From Eledone cirrhosa (lineage: Eukaryota; Mollusca; Cephalopoda; Octopoda; Eledonidae), in assembly GCA_964016885.1 (NCBI GenBank), contig OZ024741.1:25006374-25070373 (forward strand): a stretch of DNA of 64,000 nucleotides, given 5' to 3'. The translations under genes and the position numbers were made by a program. Each line of letters begins with the position of its first letter. Position 1 is the stretch's first letter. Under the pieces are notes generated by a model. It saw only the letters and a program-made list of their open reading frames with translations, was not told where the DNA came from and searched no databases. Positions 50,001 through 63,680 of the stretch are shown in pieces.

Positions 50001-53000
50001 TTAGAAATATGGTAATGAAAGGGTTTAACAACATAAACAGTATCTTTTATTAGAAATGTGGTAATGAAAGGGTTAAACAACATAGACAGTGTCTTTTATT
50101 AGAAATATGATAATGAAACGGTTAAACAACATAGACAGTGTCTTTTATTAGAAATATGGTAATGAAAGGGTTAAACAACATAGACAGTGTTTTTTATTAG
50201 AAATATGGTAATGAAAGGTTTAAACAACATAGACAGTGTCTTTTATTAGAAATATGGTAATGAAAGCGTTAAACAACATAGACAGTGTCTTTTATTAGAA
50301 ATATGGTAATGAAAGGGTTACACAACATAGACAGTGTCTTTTATTAGAAATATGGTAATGAAAGGGTTAAACAACATAGACAGTGTCTTTTATTAGAAAT
50401 ATGGTAATGAAAGGGTTAAAAACATAGACAGTGTCTTTTATTAGAAATATGATAATGAAAGGGTTAAACAACATAGACAGTGTCTTTTATTAGAAATATG
50501 GTAATGAAAGGGTTAAACAACATAGACAGTGTCTTTTATTAGAAATAGGGTAATGAAAGGGTTAAACAACATAGACAGTGTCTTTTATTAGAAATATGAT
50601 AATGAAAGGGTTAAACAACATAGACAGTGTCTTTTATTAGAAATATGGTAATGAAAGGGTTAAACAACATAGATAGTGTCTTTTATTAGAAATATGGTAA
50701 TGAAAGGGTTAAACAACATAGACAGTGTCTTTCATTAGAAATATGGTAATGAAAGGGTTAAATTACATAGGCAGTGTCTTCTATTAGAAATATGATAATG
50801 AAAGGGTTAAACAACATAGACAGTGTCTTTTATTAGAAATATGGTAATGAAAGTGTTAAACAACATAGACAGTGTCTTTTATTAGAAATGTGGTAATGAA
50901 AGTGTTAAACAACATAGACAGTATCTTTTATTAGAAATGTGGTAATGAAAGGGTTAAACAACATAGACAGTGTCTTTTATTAGAAATGTGGTAATGAAAG
51001 GGTTAAACAACATAGACAGTGTCTTTTATTAGAAATATGGTAATGAAAGGGTTAAACAACATAGACAGTGTCTTTTATTAGAAATATGGTAATGAAAGGG
51101 TTAAACAACATAGACAGTGTCTTTTATTAGAAATATGGTAATGAAAGGGTTAAACAACATAGACAGTGTCTTTTATTAGAAATATGATAATGAAAGGGTT
51201 AAACAACATAGACAGTGTCTTTTATTAGAAATATGGTAATGAAAGGGTTAAACAACATAGACAGTGTCTTTTATTAGAAATAGGGTAATGAAAGGGTTAA
51301 ACAACATAGACAGTGTCTTTTATTAGAAATATGATAATGAAAGGGTTAAACAACATAGACAGTGTCTTTTATTAGAAATATGATAATGAAAGGGTTAAAC
51401 AACATAGACAGTGTCTTTTATTAGAAATATGGTAATGAAAGGGTTAAACAACATAGACAGTGTCTTTTATTAGAAATATGGTAATGAAAGGGTTAAACAA
51501 CATAGATAGTGTCTTTTATTAGAAATATGGTAATGAAAGGGTTAAACAACATAGACAGTGTCTTTTATTAGAAATATGGTAATGAAAGGGTTAAACAACA
51601 TAGACAGTGTCTTTTATTAGAAATATGGTAATGAAAGGGTTAAACAACATAGACAGTGTCTTTTATTAGAAATATGGTAATGAAAGGGTTAAACAACATA
51701 GACAGTGTCTTTTATTAGAAATATGGTAATGAAAGGGTTAAACAACATAGACAGTGTCTTTTATTAGAAATATGGTAATGCAAGAGTTAAACAACATAGA
51801 CAGTGTCTTTTATTAGAAATATGGTAATGAAAGGGTTAAACAACATAGATAGTGTCTTTCATTAGAAATATGGTAATGAAAGGGTTAAATTACATAGGCA
51901 GTGTCTTCTATTAGAAATATGATAATGAAAGGGTTAAACAACATAGACAGTGTCTTTTATTAGAAATATGGTAATGAAAGTGTTAAACAACATAGACAGT
52001 GTCTTTTATTAGAAATATGGTAATGAAAGTGTTAAACAACATAGACAGTGTCTTTTATTAGAAATATGGTAATGAAAGTGTTAAACAACATAGACAGTGT
52101 CTTTTATTAGAAATATGGTAATGAAAGGGTTAAACAACATAGACAGTGTCTTCTATTAGAAATATGATAATGAAAGGGTTAAACAACATAGACAGTGTCT
52201 TTTATTAGAAATATGGCAATGCAAGGGTTAAACAACATAGACAGTGTGTTTTATTAGAAATATGACAATGAAAGGGTTAAATAACATAGACAGTGTCTTT
52301 TATTAGAAATATGGTAATGAAAGGGTTAAACGACATAGACAGTGTCTTTTATTAGAAATAGGGTAATGAAAGGGTTAAACAACATAGACAGTGTCTTTTA
52401 TTAGAAATATGATAATGAAAGGGTTAAACAACATAGACAGTGTCTTTTATTAGAAATATGATAATGAAAGGGTTAAACAACATAGAAAGTGTCTTTTATT
52501 AGAAATAGGGTAATGAAAGGGTTAAACAACATAGACAGTGTCATTTATTAGAAATATGATAATGAAAGGGTTAAACAACATAGACAGTGTATTTTATTAG
52601 AAATATGATAATGAAAGGGTTAAACGAAATAGACAGTGTCGTTTATTAGAAATAGGGTAATGAAAGGGTTAAACAACATAGACAGTGTCTTTTATTAGAA
52701 ACATCATAATGAGAGGGTTAAACAACATAGACAGTGTCTTTTATTAGAAATATGATAATGAAAGGGTTAAACAATATAGACAGTGTCTTTTATTAGAAAT
52801 AGGGTAATGAAAGGGTTAAACAACATAGACAGTGTCTTTTATTAGAAATATGTTAATGAAAGGGTTTAACAACATAGACAGTGTCTTTTATTAGAAATAT
52901 GATAATGAAAGGGTTAAACAACATAGATAGTGTCTTTCATTAGAAATATGGTAATGAAAGGATTAAACAACATAGGCAATGTCTTCTATTAGAAATATGA

Positions 53001-53760
53001 TAATGAAAGGGTTAAACAACATAGACAGTTTTGTTTATTAGAAATATGGTAATGAAAGGGTTAAACAACATAGACAGTGTCTTTTATTACAAATATGGTA
53101 ATGAAAGGGTTGAACAACATAGTCAGTGTCTTTTATTAGAAATATGGTAATGAAAGGGTAAAACAACATAGACAGTGTCTTTTATTAGAAATATGGTAAT
53201 GAAAGTGTTAAACAACATAGACAGTGTCTTTTATTAGAAATGTGGGAATGAAAGTGTTAAACAAAATAGACAGTGTCTTTTATTAGAAATGTGGTAATGA
53301 AAGGGTTAAACAACATAGACTGTCTCTTACATTAGAAATATGGTAATGAAAGGGTTAAACAACATAGACAGTGTCTTTTATTAGAAATATGGTAATGCAA
53401 GCGTTAAACAACATAGACAGTGTCTTCTATTAGAAATATGGTAATGAAAGGGTTAAACAACATAGACAGTGTCTTTTATTAGAAATATGGTAATGAAAGG
53501 GTTTAACAACATATACAGTATCTTTTATTAGAAATGTGGTAATGAAAGGGTTAAACAACATAGACAGTGTCTTTTATTAGAAATATGTTAATGAAAGGGT
53601 TAAACAACATAGACAGTGTCTCTTATTAGAAATATGATAATGAAAGGGTTAAACAACATAGATAGTGTCTTTCATTAGAAATATGGTAATGAAAGGGTTA
53701 AACAACATAGACAGTGTCTTTTATTAGAAATATGGTAATGAAAGGGTTAAAGAACATAGA
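47041..53760. repeat. 6.7-kb satellite segment duplicated at offset 8,623 bp (copy 1)
   Basis: Matches about 55664-62384. Markers 8623 bp apart: GTGGGA at 47265 and 55888, CAGTTTTG at 47148 and 55771, TATTACA at 47941 and 56564, AGAAAG at 48761 and 57384, and AAATTAC at 48997 and 57620. 8623 is 176 x 49 minus the single-base deletion near 50419, which the second copy also carries. Confidence 0.9.
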
Positions 53761-55369
53761 CAGTGTCTTCTATTAGAAATATGATAATGAAAGGGTTAAA
53801 CAACATAGACAGTGTCTTTTATTAGAAATATGGCAATGCAAGGGTTAAACAACATAGACAGTGTGTTTTATTAGAAATATGACAATGAAAGGGTTAAATA
53901 ACATAGACAGTGTCTTTTATTAGAAATATGGTAATGAAAGGGTTAAACGACATAGACAGTGTCTTTTATTAGAAATAGGGTAATGAAAGGGTTAAACAAC
54001 ATAGACAGTGTCTTTTATTAGAAATATGATAATGAAAGGGTTAAACAACATAGACAGTGTCTTTTATTAGAAATATGATAATGAAAGGGTTAAACAACAT
54101 AGAAAGTGTCTTTTATTAGAAATAGGGTAATGAAAGGGTTAAACAACATAGACAGTGTCATTTATTAGAAATATGATAATGAAAGGGTTAAACAACATAG
54201 ACAGTGTATTTTATTAGAAATATGATAATGAAAGGGTTAAACGAAATAGACAGTGTCGTTTATTAGAAATAGGGTAATGAAAGGGTTAAACAACATAGAC
54301 AGTGTCTTTTATTAGAAACATCATAATGAGAGGGTTAAACAACATAGACAGTGTCTTTTATTAGAAATATGATAATGAAAGGGTTAAACAATATAGACAG
54401 TGTCTTTTATTAGAAATAGGGTAATGAAAGGGTTAAACAACATAGACAGTGTCTTTTATTAGAAATATGTTAATGAAAGGGTTTAACAACATAGACAGTG
54501 TCTTTTATTAGAAATATGATAATGAAAGGGTTAAACAACATAGATAGTGTCTTTCATTAGAAATATGGTAATGAAAGGATTAAACAACATAGGCAATGTC
54601 TTCTATTAGAAATATGATAATGAAAGGGTTAAACAACATAGACAGTTTTGTTTATTAGAAATATGGTAATGAAAGGGTTAAACAACATAGACAGTGTCTT
54701 TTATTACAAATATGGTAATGAAAGGGTTGAACAACATAGTCAGTGTCTTTTATTAGAAATATGGTAATGAAAGGGTAAAACAACATAGACAGTGTCTTTT
54801 ATTAGAAATATGGTAATGAAAGTGTTAAACAACATAGACAGTGTCTTTTATTAGAAATGTGGGAATGAAAGTGTTAAACAAAATAGACAGTGTCTTTTAT
54901 TAGAAATGTGGTAATGAAAGGGTTAAACAACATAGACTGTCTCTTACATTAGAAATATGGTAATGAAAGGGTTAAACAACATAGACAGTGTCTTTTATTA
55001 GAAATATGGTAATGCAAGCGTTAAACAACATAGACAGTGTCTTCTATTAGAAATATGGTAATGAAAGGGTTAAACAACATAGACAGTGTCTTTTATTAGA
55101 AATATGGTAATGAAAGGGTTTAACAACATATACAGTATCTTTTATTAGAAATGTGGTAATGAAAGGGTTAAACAACATAGACAGTGTCTTTTATTAGAAA
55201 TATGTTAATGAAAGGGTTAAACAACATAGACAGTGTCTCTTATTAGAAATATGATAATGAAAGGGTTAAACAACATAGATAGTGTCTTTCATTAGAAATA
55301 TGGTAATGAAAGGGTTAAACAACATAGACAGTGTCTTTTATTAGAAATATGGTAATGAAAGGGTTAAAG
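52136..55369. repeat. 1,617-bp (33-monomer) tandem duplication
   Basis: Copy 1 is about 52136-53752 and copy 2 about 53753-55369. The AGAACATAG variant closes each copy (53751 and 55368) and CAGTTTTG lies at 53027 and 54644. The larger second copy downstream has this unit only once. Confidence 0.88.
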
Positions 55370-55663
55370 AACATAGACAGTGTCTTTTATTAGAAATATG
55401 GTAATGAAAGGGTTAAACAACATAGACAGTTTCGTTTATTAGAAATATGGTAATGAAAGGGTTAAACAACATAGACAGTGTCTTTTATTAGAAATATGGT
55501 AATGAAAGGGTTAAACAACATAGACAGTATCTTTTATTAGAAATATGGTAATGAAAGGGTTTAACAACATAGACAGTGTCTTTTATTAGAAATATGGTAA
55601 TGAAAGGGTTTAACAACATAAACAGTATCTTTTATTAGAAATATGATAATGAAAGGGTTAAAC

Positions 55664-58600
55664 AACATAGACAGTGTCTTTCATTAGAAATATGGTAATG
55701 AAAGGATTAAACAACATAGGCAATGTCTTCTATTAGAAATATGATAATGAAAGGGTTAAACAACATAGACAGTTTTGTTTATTAGAAATATGGTAATGAA
55801 AGGGTAAAACAACATAGACAGTGTCTTTTATTAGAAATATGGTAATGAAAGTGTTAAACAACATAGACAGTGTCTTTTATTAGAAATGTGGGAATGAAAG
55901 TGTTAAACAAAATAGACAGTGTCTTTTATTAGAAATGTGGTAATGAAAGGGTTAAACAACATAGACAGTCTCTTACATTAGAAATATGGTAATGAAAGGG
56001 TTAAACAACATAGACAGTGTCTTTTATTAGAAATATGGTAATGCAAGCGTTAAACAACATAGACAGTGTCTTCTATTAGAAATATGGTAATGAAAGGGTT
56101 AAACAACATAGACAGTGTCTTTTATTAGAAATATGGTAATGAAAGGGTTTAACAACATATACAGTATCTTTTATTAGAAATGTGGTAATGAAAGGGTTAA
56201 ACAACATAGACAGTGTCTTTTATTAGAAATATGTTAATGAAAGGGTTAAACAACATAGACAGTGTCTCTTATTAGAAATATGATAATGAAAGGGTTAAAC
56301 AACATAGATAGTGTCTTTCATTAGAAATATGGTAATGAAAGGGTTAAACAACATAGGCAATGTCTTCTATTAGAAATATGATAATGAAAGGGTTAAACAA
56401 CATAGACAGTTTCGTTTATTAGAAATATGGTAATGAAAGGGTTAAACAACATAGACAGTGTCTTTTATTAGAAATATGGTAATGAAAGGGTTAAACAACA
56501 TAGACAGTGTCTTTTATTAGAAATATGGTAATGAAAGGGTTTAACAACATAGACAGTGTCTTTTATTACAAATATGGTAATGAAAGGGTTTAACAACATA
56601 AACAGTATCTTTTATTAGAAATATGATAATGAAAGGGTTAAGTAACATAGACAGTGTGTTTTATTAGAAATATGATAATGAAAGGGTTAAACAACATAGA
56701 CAGTGTCTTTTATTAGAAATATGGTAATGAAAGTGTTAAACAACATAGACAGTGTCTTTTATTAGAAATGTGGTAATGAAAGTGTTAAACAAAATAAACA
56801 GTGTCTTTTATTAGAAATGTGGTAATGAAAGGGTTAAACAACATAGACAGTCTCTTACATTAGAAATATGGTAACGAAAGGGTTAAACAACATAGACAGT
56901 GTCTTTTATTAGAAATATGGTAATGCAAGCGTTAAACAACATAGACAGTGTCTTTTATTAGAAATATGGTAATGAAAGGGTTAAACAACATAGACAGTGT
57001 CTTTTATTAGAAATATGGTAATGAAAGGGTTTAACAACATATACAGTATCTTTTATTAGAAATGTGGTAATGAAAGGGTTAAACAACATAGACAGTGTCT
57101 TTTATTAGAAATATGTTAATGAAAGGGTTAAACAACATAGACAGTGTCTTTTATTAGAAATATGATAATGAAAGGGTTAAACAACATAGATAGTGTCTTT
57201 CATTAGAAATATGGTAATGAAAGGGTTAAACAACATAGGCAATGTCTTCTATTAGAAATATGATAATGAAAGGGTTAAACAACATAGACAGTTTCGTTTA
57301 TTAGAAATATGGTAATGAAAGGGTTAAACAACATAGACAGTGTCTTTTATTAGAAATATGGTAATGAAAGGGTTAAACAACATAGAAAGTGTCTTTTATT
57401 AGAAATATGGTAATGAAAGGGTTAAACAACATAGATAGTGTGTTTTATTAGAAATATGGTAATGAAAGGGTTAAACAACATAGACAGTGTCTTTTATTAG
57501 AAATATGGTAATGCAAGAGTTAAACAACATAGACAGTGTCTTTTATTAGAAATATGGTAATGAAAGGGTTAAACAACATAGATAGTGTCTTTCATTAGAA
57601 ATATGGTAATGAAAGGGTTAAATTACATAGGCAGTGTCTTCTATTAGAAATATGATAATGAAAGGGTTAAACAACATAGACAGTGTCTTTTATTAGAAAT
57701 ATGGTAATGAAAGTGTTAAACAACATAGACAGTGTCTTTTATTAGAAATATGGTAATGAAAGTGTTAAACAACATAGACAGTGTCTTTTATTAGAAATGT
57801 GGTAATGAATGTGTTAAACAACATAGACAGTATCTTTTATTAGAAATGTGGTAATGAAAGGGTTAAACAACATAGACAGTGTCTTTTATTAGAAATGTGG
57901 TAATGAAAGGGTTAAACAACATAGACAGTGTCTTTTATTAGAAATATGGTAATGAAAGATTTAAACAACATAGACAGTGTGTTTTATTAGAAATATGGTA
58001 ATGAAAGGGTTAAACAACATGGACAGTGTCTTTTATTAGAAATATGATAATGAAAGGGTTAAAAAACATAGACAGTGTCTTGTATTAGAAATATGGTAAT
58101 GAAAGGGTTAAACAACATAGACAGTGTCTTTTATTAGAAATATGGTAATGAAAGGGTTAAACAACATAGACAGTGTCTTTTATTAGAAATTTGGTAATGA
58201 AAGGGTTAAACAACATAGACAATGTCTTTTATTAGAAATATGGTAATGAAAGGGTTAAACAACATAGACAGTGTCTTTTATTAGAAATATGGTAATGAAA
58301 GGGTTAAACAACATAGACAGTGTCTTTTATTGGAAATATGATAATGAAAGGGTTAAACAACATAGACAGTGTCTTTTATTAGAAATATGGTAATGAAAGG
58401 GTTAAACAACATGGACAGTGTCTTTTATTAGAAATATGGTAATGAAAGGGTTAAACAACATAGACAGTGTCTTTTATTAGAAATATGATAATGAAAGGGT
58501 TAAACAACATAGACAGTGTCTTTTATTAGATATAGGGTAATGAAAGGGTTAAACAACATAGACAGTGTCTTTTTTTAGAAATATGGTAATGAAAGGATTA

Positions 58601-61600
58601 AACAACATAGACAGTGTCTTTTATTAGAAATATGGTAATGAAAGGGTTTAACAACATAAACAGTATCTTTTATTAGAAATGTGGTAATGAAAGGGTTAAA
58701 CAACATAGACAGTGTCTTTTATTAGAAATATGATAATGAAACGGTTAAACAACATAGACAGTGTCTTTTATTAGAAATATGGTAATGAAAGGGTTAAACA
58801 ACATAGACAGTGTTTTTTATTAGAAATATGGTAATGAAAGGTTTAAACAACATAGACAGTGTCTTTTATTAGAAATATGGTAATGAAAGCGTTAAACAAC
58901 ATAGACAGTGTCTTTTATTAGAAATATGGTAATGAAAGGGTTACACAACATAGACAGTGTCTTTTATTAGAAATATGGTAATGAAAGGGTTAAACAACAT
59001 AGACAGTGTCTTTTATTAGAAATATGGTAATGAAAGGGTTAAAAACATAGACAGTGTCTTTTATTAGAAATATGATAATGAAAGGGTTAAACAACATAGA
59101 CAGTGTCTTTTATTAGAAATATGGTAATGAAAGGGTTAAACAACATAGACAGTGTCTTTTATTAGAAATAGGGTAATGAAAGGGTTAAACAACATAGACA
59201 GTGTCTTTTATTAGAAATATGATAATGAAAGGGTTAAACAACATAGACAGTGTCTTTTATTAGAAATATGGTAATGAAAGGGTTAAACAACATAGATAGT
59301 GTCTTTTATTAGAAATATGGTAATGAAAGGGTTAAACAACATAGACAGTGTCTTTCATTAGAAATATGGTAATGAAAGGGTTAAATTACATAGGCAGTGT
59401 CTTCTATTAGAAATATGATAATGAAAGGGTTAAACAACATAGACAGTGTCTTTTATTAGAAATATGGTAATGAAAGTGTTAAACAACATAGACAGTGTCT
59501 TTTATTAGAAATGTGGTAATGAAAGTGTTAAACAACATAGACAGTATCTTTTATTAGAAATGTGGTAATGAAAGGGTTAAACAACATAGACAGTGTCTTT
59601 TATTAGAAATGTGGTAATGAAAGGGTTAAACAACATAGACAGTGTCTTTTATTAGAAATATGGTAATGAAAGGGTTAAACAACATAGACAGTGTCTTTTA
59701 TTAGAAATATGGTAATGAAAGGGTTAAACAACATAGACAGTGTCTTTTATTAGAAATATGGTAATGAAAGGGTTAAACAACATAGACAGTGTCTTTTATT
59801 AGAAATATGATAATGAAAGGGTTAAACAACATAGACAGTGTCTTTTATTAGAAATATGGTAATGAAAGGGTTAAACAACATAGACAGTGTCTTTTATTAG
59901 AAATAGGGTAATGAAAGGGTTAAACAACATAGACAGTGTCTTTTATTAGAAATATGATAATGAAAGGGTTAAACAACATAGACAGTGTCTTTTATTAGAA
60001 ATATGATAATGAAAGGGTTAAACAACATAGACAGTGTCTTTTATTAGAAATATGGTAATGAAAGGGTTAAACAACATAGACAGTGTCTTTTATTAGAAAT
60101 ATGGTAATGAAAGGGTTAAACAACATAGATAGTGTCTTTTATTAGAAATATGGTAATGAAAGGGTTAAACAACATAGACAGTGTCTTTTATTAGAAATAT
60201 GGTAATGAAAGGGTTAAACAACATAGACAGTGTCTTTTATTAGAAATATGGTAATGAAAGGGTTAAACAACATAGACAGTGTCTTTTATTAGAAATATGG
60301 TAATGAAAGGGTTAAACAACATAGACAGTGTCTTTTATTAGAAATATGGTAATGAAAGGGTTAAACAACATAGACAGTGTCTTTTATTAGAAATATGGTA
60401 ATGCAAGAGTTAAACAACATAGACAGTGTCTTTTATTAGAAATATGGTAATGAAAGGGTTAAACAACATAGATAGTGTCTTTCATTAGAAATATGGTAAT
60501 GAAAGGGTTAAATTACATAGGCAGTGTCTTCTATTAGAAATATGATAATGAAAGGGTTAAACAACATAGACAGTGTCTTTTATTAGAAATATGGTAATGA
60601 AAGTGTTAAACAACATAGACAGTGTCTTTTATTAGAAATATGGTAATGAAAGTGTTAAACAACATAGACAGTGTCTTTTATTAGAAATATGGTAATGAAA
60701 GTGTTAAACAACATAGACAGTGTCTTTTATTAGAAATATGGTAATGAAAGGGTTAAACAACATAGACAGTGTCTTCTATTAGAAATATGATAATGAAAGG
60801 GTTAAACAACATAGACAGTGTCTTTTATTAGAAATATGGCAATGCAAGGGTTAAACAACATAGACAGTGTGTTTTATTAGAAATATGACAATGAAAGGGT
60901 TAAATAACATAGACAGTGTCTTTTATTAGAAATATGGTAATGAAAGGGTTAAACGACATAGACAGTGTCTTTTATTAGAAATAGGGTAATGAAAGGGTTA
61001 AACAACATAGACAGTGTCTTTTATTAGAAATATGATAATGAAAGGGTTAAACAACATAGACAGTGTCTTTTATTAGAAATATGATAATGAAAGGGTTAAA
61101 CAACATAGAAAGTGTCTTTTATTAGAAATAGGGTAATGAAAGGGTTAAACAACATAGACAGTGTCATTTATTAGAAATATGATAATGAAAGGGTTAAACA
61201 ACATAGACAGTGTATTTTATTAGAAATATGATAATGAAAGGGTTAAACGAAATAGACAGTGTCGTTTATTAGAAATAGGGTAATGAAAGGGTTAAACAAC
61301 ATAGACAGTGTCTTTTATTAGAAACATCATAATGAGAGGGTTAAACAACATAGACAGTGTCTTTTATTAGAAATATGATAATGAAAGGGTTAAACAATAT
61401 AGACAGTGTCTTTTATTAGAAATAGGGTAATGAAAGGGTTAAACAACATAGACAGTGTCTTTTATTAGAAATATGTTAATGAAAGGGTTTAACAACATAG
61501 ACAGTGTCTTTTATTAGAAATATGATAATGAAAGGGTTAAACAACATAGATAGTGTCTTTCATTAGAAATATGGTAATGAAAGGATTAAACAACATAGGC

Positions 61601-62384
61601 AATGTCTTCTATTAGAAATATGATAATGAAAGGGTTAAACAACATAGACAGTTTTGTTTATTAGAAATATGGTAATGAAAGGGTTAAACAACATAGACAG
61701 TGTCTTTTATTACAAATATGGTAATGAAAGGGTTGAACAACATAGTCAGTGTCTTTTATTAGAAATATGGTAATGAAAGGGTAAAACAACATAGACAGTG
61801 TCTTTTATTAGAAATATGGTAATGAAAGTGTTAAACAACATAGACAGTGTCTTTTATTAGAAATGTGGGAATGAAAGTGTTAAACAAAATAGACAGTGTC
61901 TTTTATTAGAAATGTGGTAATGAAAGGGTTAAACAACATAGACTGTCTCTTACATTAGAAATATGGTAATGAAAGGGTTAAACAACATAGACAGTGTCTT
62001 TTATTAGAAATATGGTAATGCAAGCGTTAAACAACATAGACAGTGTCTTCTATTAGAAATATGGTAATGAAAGGGTTAAACAACATAGACAGTGTCTTTT
62101 ATTAGAAATATGGTAATGAAAGGGTTTAACAACATATACAGTATCTTTTATTAGAAATGTGGTAATGAAAGGGTTAAACAACATAGACAGTGTCTTTTAT
62201 TAGAAATATGTTAATGAAAGGGTTAAACAACATAGACAGTGTCTCTTATTAGAAATATGATAATGAAAGGGTTAAACAACATAGATAGTGTCTTTCATTA
62301 GAAATATGGTAATGAAAGGGTTAAACAACATAGACAGTGTCTTTTATTAGAAATATGGTAATGAAAGGGTTAAAGAACATAGAC
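55664..62384. repeat. 6.7-kb satellite segment (copy 2)
   Basis: Second copy of 47041-53760, including the inherited single-base deletion near 59042. Similarity ends just after the AGAACATAG variant at 62374. Confidence 0.9.
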
Positions 62385-63680
62385 AGTGTCTTTTATTAGA
62401 AATATGGTAATGAAAGGGTTAAACAACATAGACAGTGTCTTTTATTAGAAATATGGTAATGAAAGGGTTAAACAACATAGACAGTGTCTTTTATTAGAAA
62501 TATGGTAATGAAAGGGTTAAACAACATAGACAGTGTCTTTTATTAGAAATATGGTAATGAAAGGGTTAAACAACATAGACAGTGTCTTTTATTAGAAATA
62601 TGGTAATGAAAGGGTTAAACAACATAGACAGTGTCTTTTATTAGAAATATGATAATGAAAGGGTTAAACAACATAGACAGTGTCTTTTATTAGAAATATG
62701 GTAATGAAAGGGTTAAACAACATAGACAGTGTCTTTTATTAGAAATAGGGTAATGAAAGGGTTAAACAACATAGACAGTGTCTTTTATTAGAAATATGAT
62801 AATGAAAGGGTTAAACAACATAGACAGTGTCTTTTATTAGAAATATGGTAATGAAAGGGTTAAACAACATAGACAGTGTCTTTTATTAGAAATATGGTAA
62901 TGAAAGGGTTAAAGAACATAGACAGTGTCTTTTATTAGAAATATGGTAATGAAAGGGTTAAACAACATAGACAGTGTCTTTTATTAGAAATATGGTAATG
63001 AAAGGGTTAAACAACATAGACAGTGTCTTTTATTAGAAATATGGTAATGAAAGGGTTAAACAACATAGACAGTGTCTTTTATTAGAAATATGGTAATGAA
63101 AGGGTTAAACAACATAGACAGTGTCTTTTATTAGAAATATGGTAATGAAAGGGTTAAACAACATAGACAGTGTCTTTTATTAGAAATAGGGTAATGAAAG
63201 GGTTAAACAACATAGACAGTGTCTTTTATTAGAAATATGATAATGAAAGGGTTAAACAACATAGACAGTGTCTTTTATTAGAAATATGATAATGAAAGGG
63301 TTAAACAACATAGACAGTGTCTTTTATTAGAAATATGGTAATGAAAGGGTTAAACAACATAGACAGTGTCTTTTATTAGAAATATGGTAATGAAAGGGTT
63401 AAACAACATAGATAGTGTCTTTTATTAGAAATATGGTAATGAAAGGGTTAAACAACATAGACAGTGTCTTTTATTAGAAATATGGTAATGAAAGGGTTAA
63501 ACAACATAGACAGTGTCTTTTATTAGAAATATGGTAATGAAAGGGTTAAACAACATAGACAGTGTCTTTTATTAGAAATATGGTAATGAAAGGGTTAAAC
63601 AACATAGACAGTGTCTTTTATTAGAAATATGGTAATGAAAGGGTTAAACAACATAGACAGTGTCTTTTATTAGAAATATG
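62385..63680. repeat. Near-consensus (homogenised) satellite stretch
   Basis: Most monomers here are exact consensus, with only a few GATAATG, AATAGGG and AGAACATAG variants. It lacks the dense marker variants seen to its left. Confidence 0.75.
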
